This document shows, piece after piece, positions 62,701-64,000 of a stretch of DNA of 64,000 nucleotides (positions are counted from its first letter, which is position 1; each line of letters opens with the position of its first letter). Position numbers and translations under genes: made by a program. The stretch spans positions 11,686 through 75,685 of the forward strand of contig JACKDN010000036.1 in NCBI GenBank assembly GCA_020633465.1, in the 5' to 3' direction. Source of the DNA: Myxococcales bacterium (GTDB taxonomy: Bacteria; Myxococcota_A; Bradymonadia; UBA7976; UBA1532). The notes under the pieces were generated by a model. That model was not told the DNA's origin. It did no database searches and saw only the letters and a list, made by a program, of their open reading frames with translations.

Positions 62701-64000
62701 TCGAGCTGCGCCCGCACCTCGGGGGTGACCGGCGAGCCGTCGGGCATCATGCCCGTCTCGAGCGCCACCGCCAGCACGCGCTCGCGCTGGGCGGCCTCGC
62801 CGGTGCGCGCCGCGACGGCGGCCACGGCGTCGTCGTCGGTGCCCAGGCCGCTGGTCGCGCGGTCCATCCGCTCGTCGAGGGCGTCGGCCTCGGTGCCGGT
62901 GCACATGCGCTGCACCGACGCCTTCTCGCCGGCCGACATGAAGCCGAACAGCGCCCGGTTCTCGTTCCACAGCCGCGCGCGGTCGCCGGGCGACAGCTCG
63001 AGGATGACGTCGTAGACCGCCGCCTCGTCGTCGTTCCACCAGCCGGGCGCGTTCTGGATGCGCTCCACCGCCAGCGGGTACAGGTTGTTCGGGGTGAGCA
63101 GCTTGCGCGCTTCGTAGTATTCGCCGTCGTCCAGGTTGCCCCGCAGCAGCTGCAGGATCTGCGGATCCTGCGCCGCCGCGGCCAGCTGCTGGGCGCTCGC
63201 GCTGCGCAGCACGTCCAGCAGCCCCTCCTCGTTGGCCGAGTCCCACAGCCAGCCCTCGTCCACGTTCGAGCGCAGGCGGTCCATCAGCGGCAGCTCGGCC
63301 CACAAGAGCGACAGCGCCTCGCGGTACTGCCCGTCGCTGCAATAGGCCTTGAAGTCGCTCTCGAGGCGGCGTCCGCCGGTCACCTCGGCGTACTGGGCGC
63401 GGATCTCGCGCAGCATCAGGCGCGACTTGCCGCGGATCTGGTCGAGCGCGCGCTCCTCGTCCTCGGTCCAGCCGTCGAGCAGCGCGTCCTTGATCTCGAG
63501 CGCGTGGCGGCGCGCGGTCTGCCAGGTGTCGGCCTGATCGAGCATCACGCCCGCCGACGGCGCCTGGCGCACGGGGAAGCGCCCGCCGCCGCTGAACAGC
63601 GCGGCCAGCCGGGCCTCCTGCTCGGCCGCGTCGCTCACCCGGCTCTGGTCGCCGCCCTGCTTCTTGCCCGCCTGCCGCTGCTGCACCACGTGGGTCAGCT
63701 CGTGCGCGACGAGCTGTTTGCCCGGACTGCCGTCGGCGAACGCGACGACCTCGCCGCTCGCCGCCGCCCGCGCCCCGCGCCGCGTCATGTCGTCGCGCTG
63801 GCCCGTGAACGCCTGCACGCCGGAGAAGTCGTGGCCGAAGCGGGCCTCCATCTCGTCGCGGTAGGGCACGCCGCCCGGGCTGCCCTGCATCGTGGCGCGC
63901 AGCGGGTTGCCGGCCTCCACGCCTCCGCCCCGCGCCAGCTCGTCGGCCTGCCCCTGCCCCGCGTCCGCGCCCTGCGCCTGCGCGCCGCCGCCCACCTCCG
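59763..64000 (-). CDS. DUF4157 (eCIS-type) effector-like protein with annexin-like repeats and ART-like C terminus, partial
   Basis: At least 1410 residues; the frame is open to the window edge, so the N terminus may lie outside (GTG 63995 has no properly spaced Shine-Dalgarno). A DUF4157/eCIS-core domain near residues 40-115 has YRDEMEARFGHDFSGVQ and VAHELTHVVQQ, a zincin-like HExxH. A long helical part (about 150-770) carries repeats of annexin character: GLGTDDDAVAAV, GMNTDEAKLLSVV, WDGTDEDMVNQVL and WNDDEAAVYDVI. A Gly/Ala-rich hydrophobic region follows (about 810-1000). The C-terminal about 300 residues begin TTYHGTNSEMLDGL and include QFISVGQGEAGLGTSLAYA, reminiscent of ADP-ribosyltransferase toxins with a His-Gly-Thr start. 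DUF4157 proteins travel with extracellular contractile injection systems, so a delivered effector is inferred. Confidence 0.85.
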   Translation of the reverse strand, partial: EVGGGAQAQGADAGQGQADELARGGGVEAGNPLRATMQGSPGGVPYRDEMEARFGHDFSGVQAFTGQRDDMTRRGARAAASGEVVAFADGSPGKQLVAHELTHVVQQRQAGKKQGGDQSRVSDAAEQEARLAALFSGGGRFPVRQAPSAGVMLDQADTWQTARRHALEIKDALLDGWTEDEERALDQIRGKSRLMLREIRAQYAEVTGGRRLESDFKAYCSDGQYREALSLLWAELPLMDRLRSNVDEGWLWDSANEEGLLDVLRSASAQQLAAAAQDPQILQLLRGNLDDGEYYEARKLLTPNNLYPLAVERIQNAPGWWNDDEAAVYDVILELSPGDRARLWNENRALFGFMSAGEKASVQRMCTGTEADALDERMDRATSGLGTDDDAVAAVAARTGEAAQRERVLAVALETGMMPDGSPVTPEVRAQLEAQQAQLGGVQQNLLTAQRDADGELQGDSFLGRLHGDVSDAEFQGFSGQMRVDPFERAKQQILDAVGFWNDDEASINDAFETLVGQLDLSEGEDAASLSPQERQARQQTADRALRDRLWNDPDVQAALAHLNRDEQQDAALHASADTYAIALHDLADAYYGMNTDEAKLLSVVTAMSAPDRERLLAERPRIWNVMMGRMTPDEAAMLRAAAETGRVPTDRALDVAMGGAWDGTDEDMVNQVLGAMSVDEQATYRLGYYLQREGVAPEGPVEQDALRRFTDLEARLRGELGDDDLQAAMDKLVGVPGPEELQTDAGRAMSAAILRHRQADKLEVGSGLADAFTDTDETRDQAAVQFESAYAQAMEDGQLDSDEIAVLAHLDARFAERYADHVQTVDLIRSVASTVAAVAVGILVTVLTGGTAGPAVGGFLAQYGAAALAGGVAGAAAKVGTAEVMAGDHYDAISSEGATDAAAGFADGATAVLSAGLAARFTSLVGLSRSALAAEMTTATLRSASEATAYVGKRAASGAVSGALEGFLAGAVGEMVLTLSDEQTWKQSIWSVVGDAGLALLRGGLLGAATGGVVGGGAEGLSAVVEVRRLPRLVSQLEAAGIPRGEIDDMSIDVAQRVGRADELAQAGRLDDAAQQLDGLQGQVPPDRLAAMRRAIVEPDQQAALAGHTDRVTQLQQQGAFGQTTYHGTNSEMLDGLEQTQGRILSAEDLHQQSVTQRTGEGDAFSGASGRKQFISVGQGEAGLGTSLAYAEAGGKLNHYNVQRYTLQELDDEIGRLQGIVDNFDDIDVQVGGPMAYYTKDRGQFESQLQKLLAERDLRLALPATHPRRVGGAHNVQNYPVLFEFDATGLDVRARGDVTAGGMLGGEAMSYSPIDLRESLVRAYAPLDQVDEVQARLSGILGHSNFEVIAIEALDALPQQGMTGSTRMATYSGLQQLQDDFVRVQQMYAEAAGSGQTIDVEYLLKYMHGS

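Overview
The window is very G+C-rich DNA that looks like a member of the Myxococcota (former Deltaproteobacteria). The signs are a MYXO-CTERM-like C-terminal tail (gene 39653-40999), DUF4215-type Cys-rich repeats, many large lipoproteins with thrombospondin type 3 (TSP3) repeats and Asp/Ala/Pro linkers, an AgmX/PglI-type protein beside a TolQ/TolR motor, and a myxobacterial-type outer-membrane beta-barrel. Genes are tightly packed: most neighbours overlap by 1-28 nt or sit within 60 nt, and no gene-free stretch exceeds 300 nt. No rRNA, tRNA, CRISPR array or intact insertion sequence was seen.

Layout. 1-4967 (minus): a giant Cys-rich lipoprotein, cut by the left edge. 5135-9877: a DesK/DesR-like two-component pair converging on a fatty-acid desaturase, which follows a second PAS-kinase/receiver pair on the other strand. 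10020-17432: a multidomain lipoprotein, a PAS-GGDEF-EAL protein and an M23 peptidase. 17466-25264 (minus): a seven-gene, mostly overlapping operon of beta-barrel OMP, two TPR lipoproteins, three small lipoproteins and a Rpn-type nuclease. 25322-31628: beta-propeller lipoprotein, creatininase-family enzyme, a frameshifted Cys-rich lipoprotein and a metallo-beta-lactamase-fold lipoprotein. 31191-43689: further lipoprotein operons, including three related VWA/TSP3 lipoproteins that share a C-terminal domain. 43781-48442: a TolQ-TolR-TolR motor operon ending in an AgmX/PglI protein with an N-terminal pseudokinase. 48446-48607: a MITE-like element. 49332-51776: porin, FMN-binding protein and 4-TM membrane protein behind a Fur-like box. 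53375-58457: methylmalonyl-CoA mutase small and large subunits with the MeaB GTPase. 58437-64000 (minus): a DUF4157 (eCIS-type) effector-like protein with annexin-like repeats and an ADP-ribosyltransferase-like C terminus, followed by two unknown partner genes.

How the genes fit together. Most of the window builds the cell envelope and surface: outer-membrane barrels, TPR lipoproteins, a proton-driven TolQR-type machine with a TonB-like arm, and secreted Ca-binding or Cys-rich proteins. The barrel/TPR operon and the motor operon resemble the Glt and Agl parts of the myxobacterial gliding/secretion machinery; that link is inferred from domain content only. The mut-meaB operon is central metabolism.

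Data quality. Several genes show reading-frame breaks in GC-rich low-complexity sequence (27750, about 46800-46930, about 52880-53095, and three compensating breaks at 53515-53665). This suggests residual single-base assembly errors, although slippage in the CGG tract at 27728 could be biological. Two genes appear to start with CTG.
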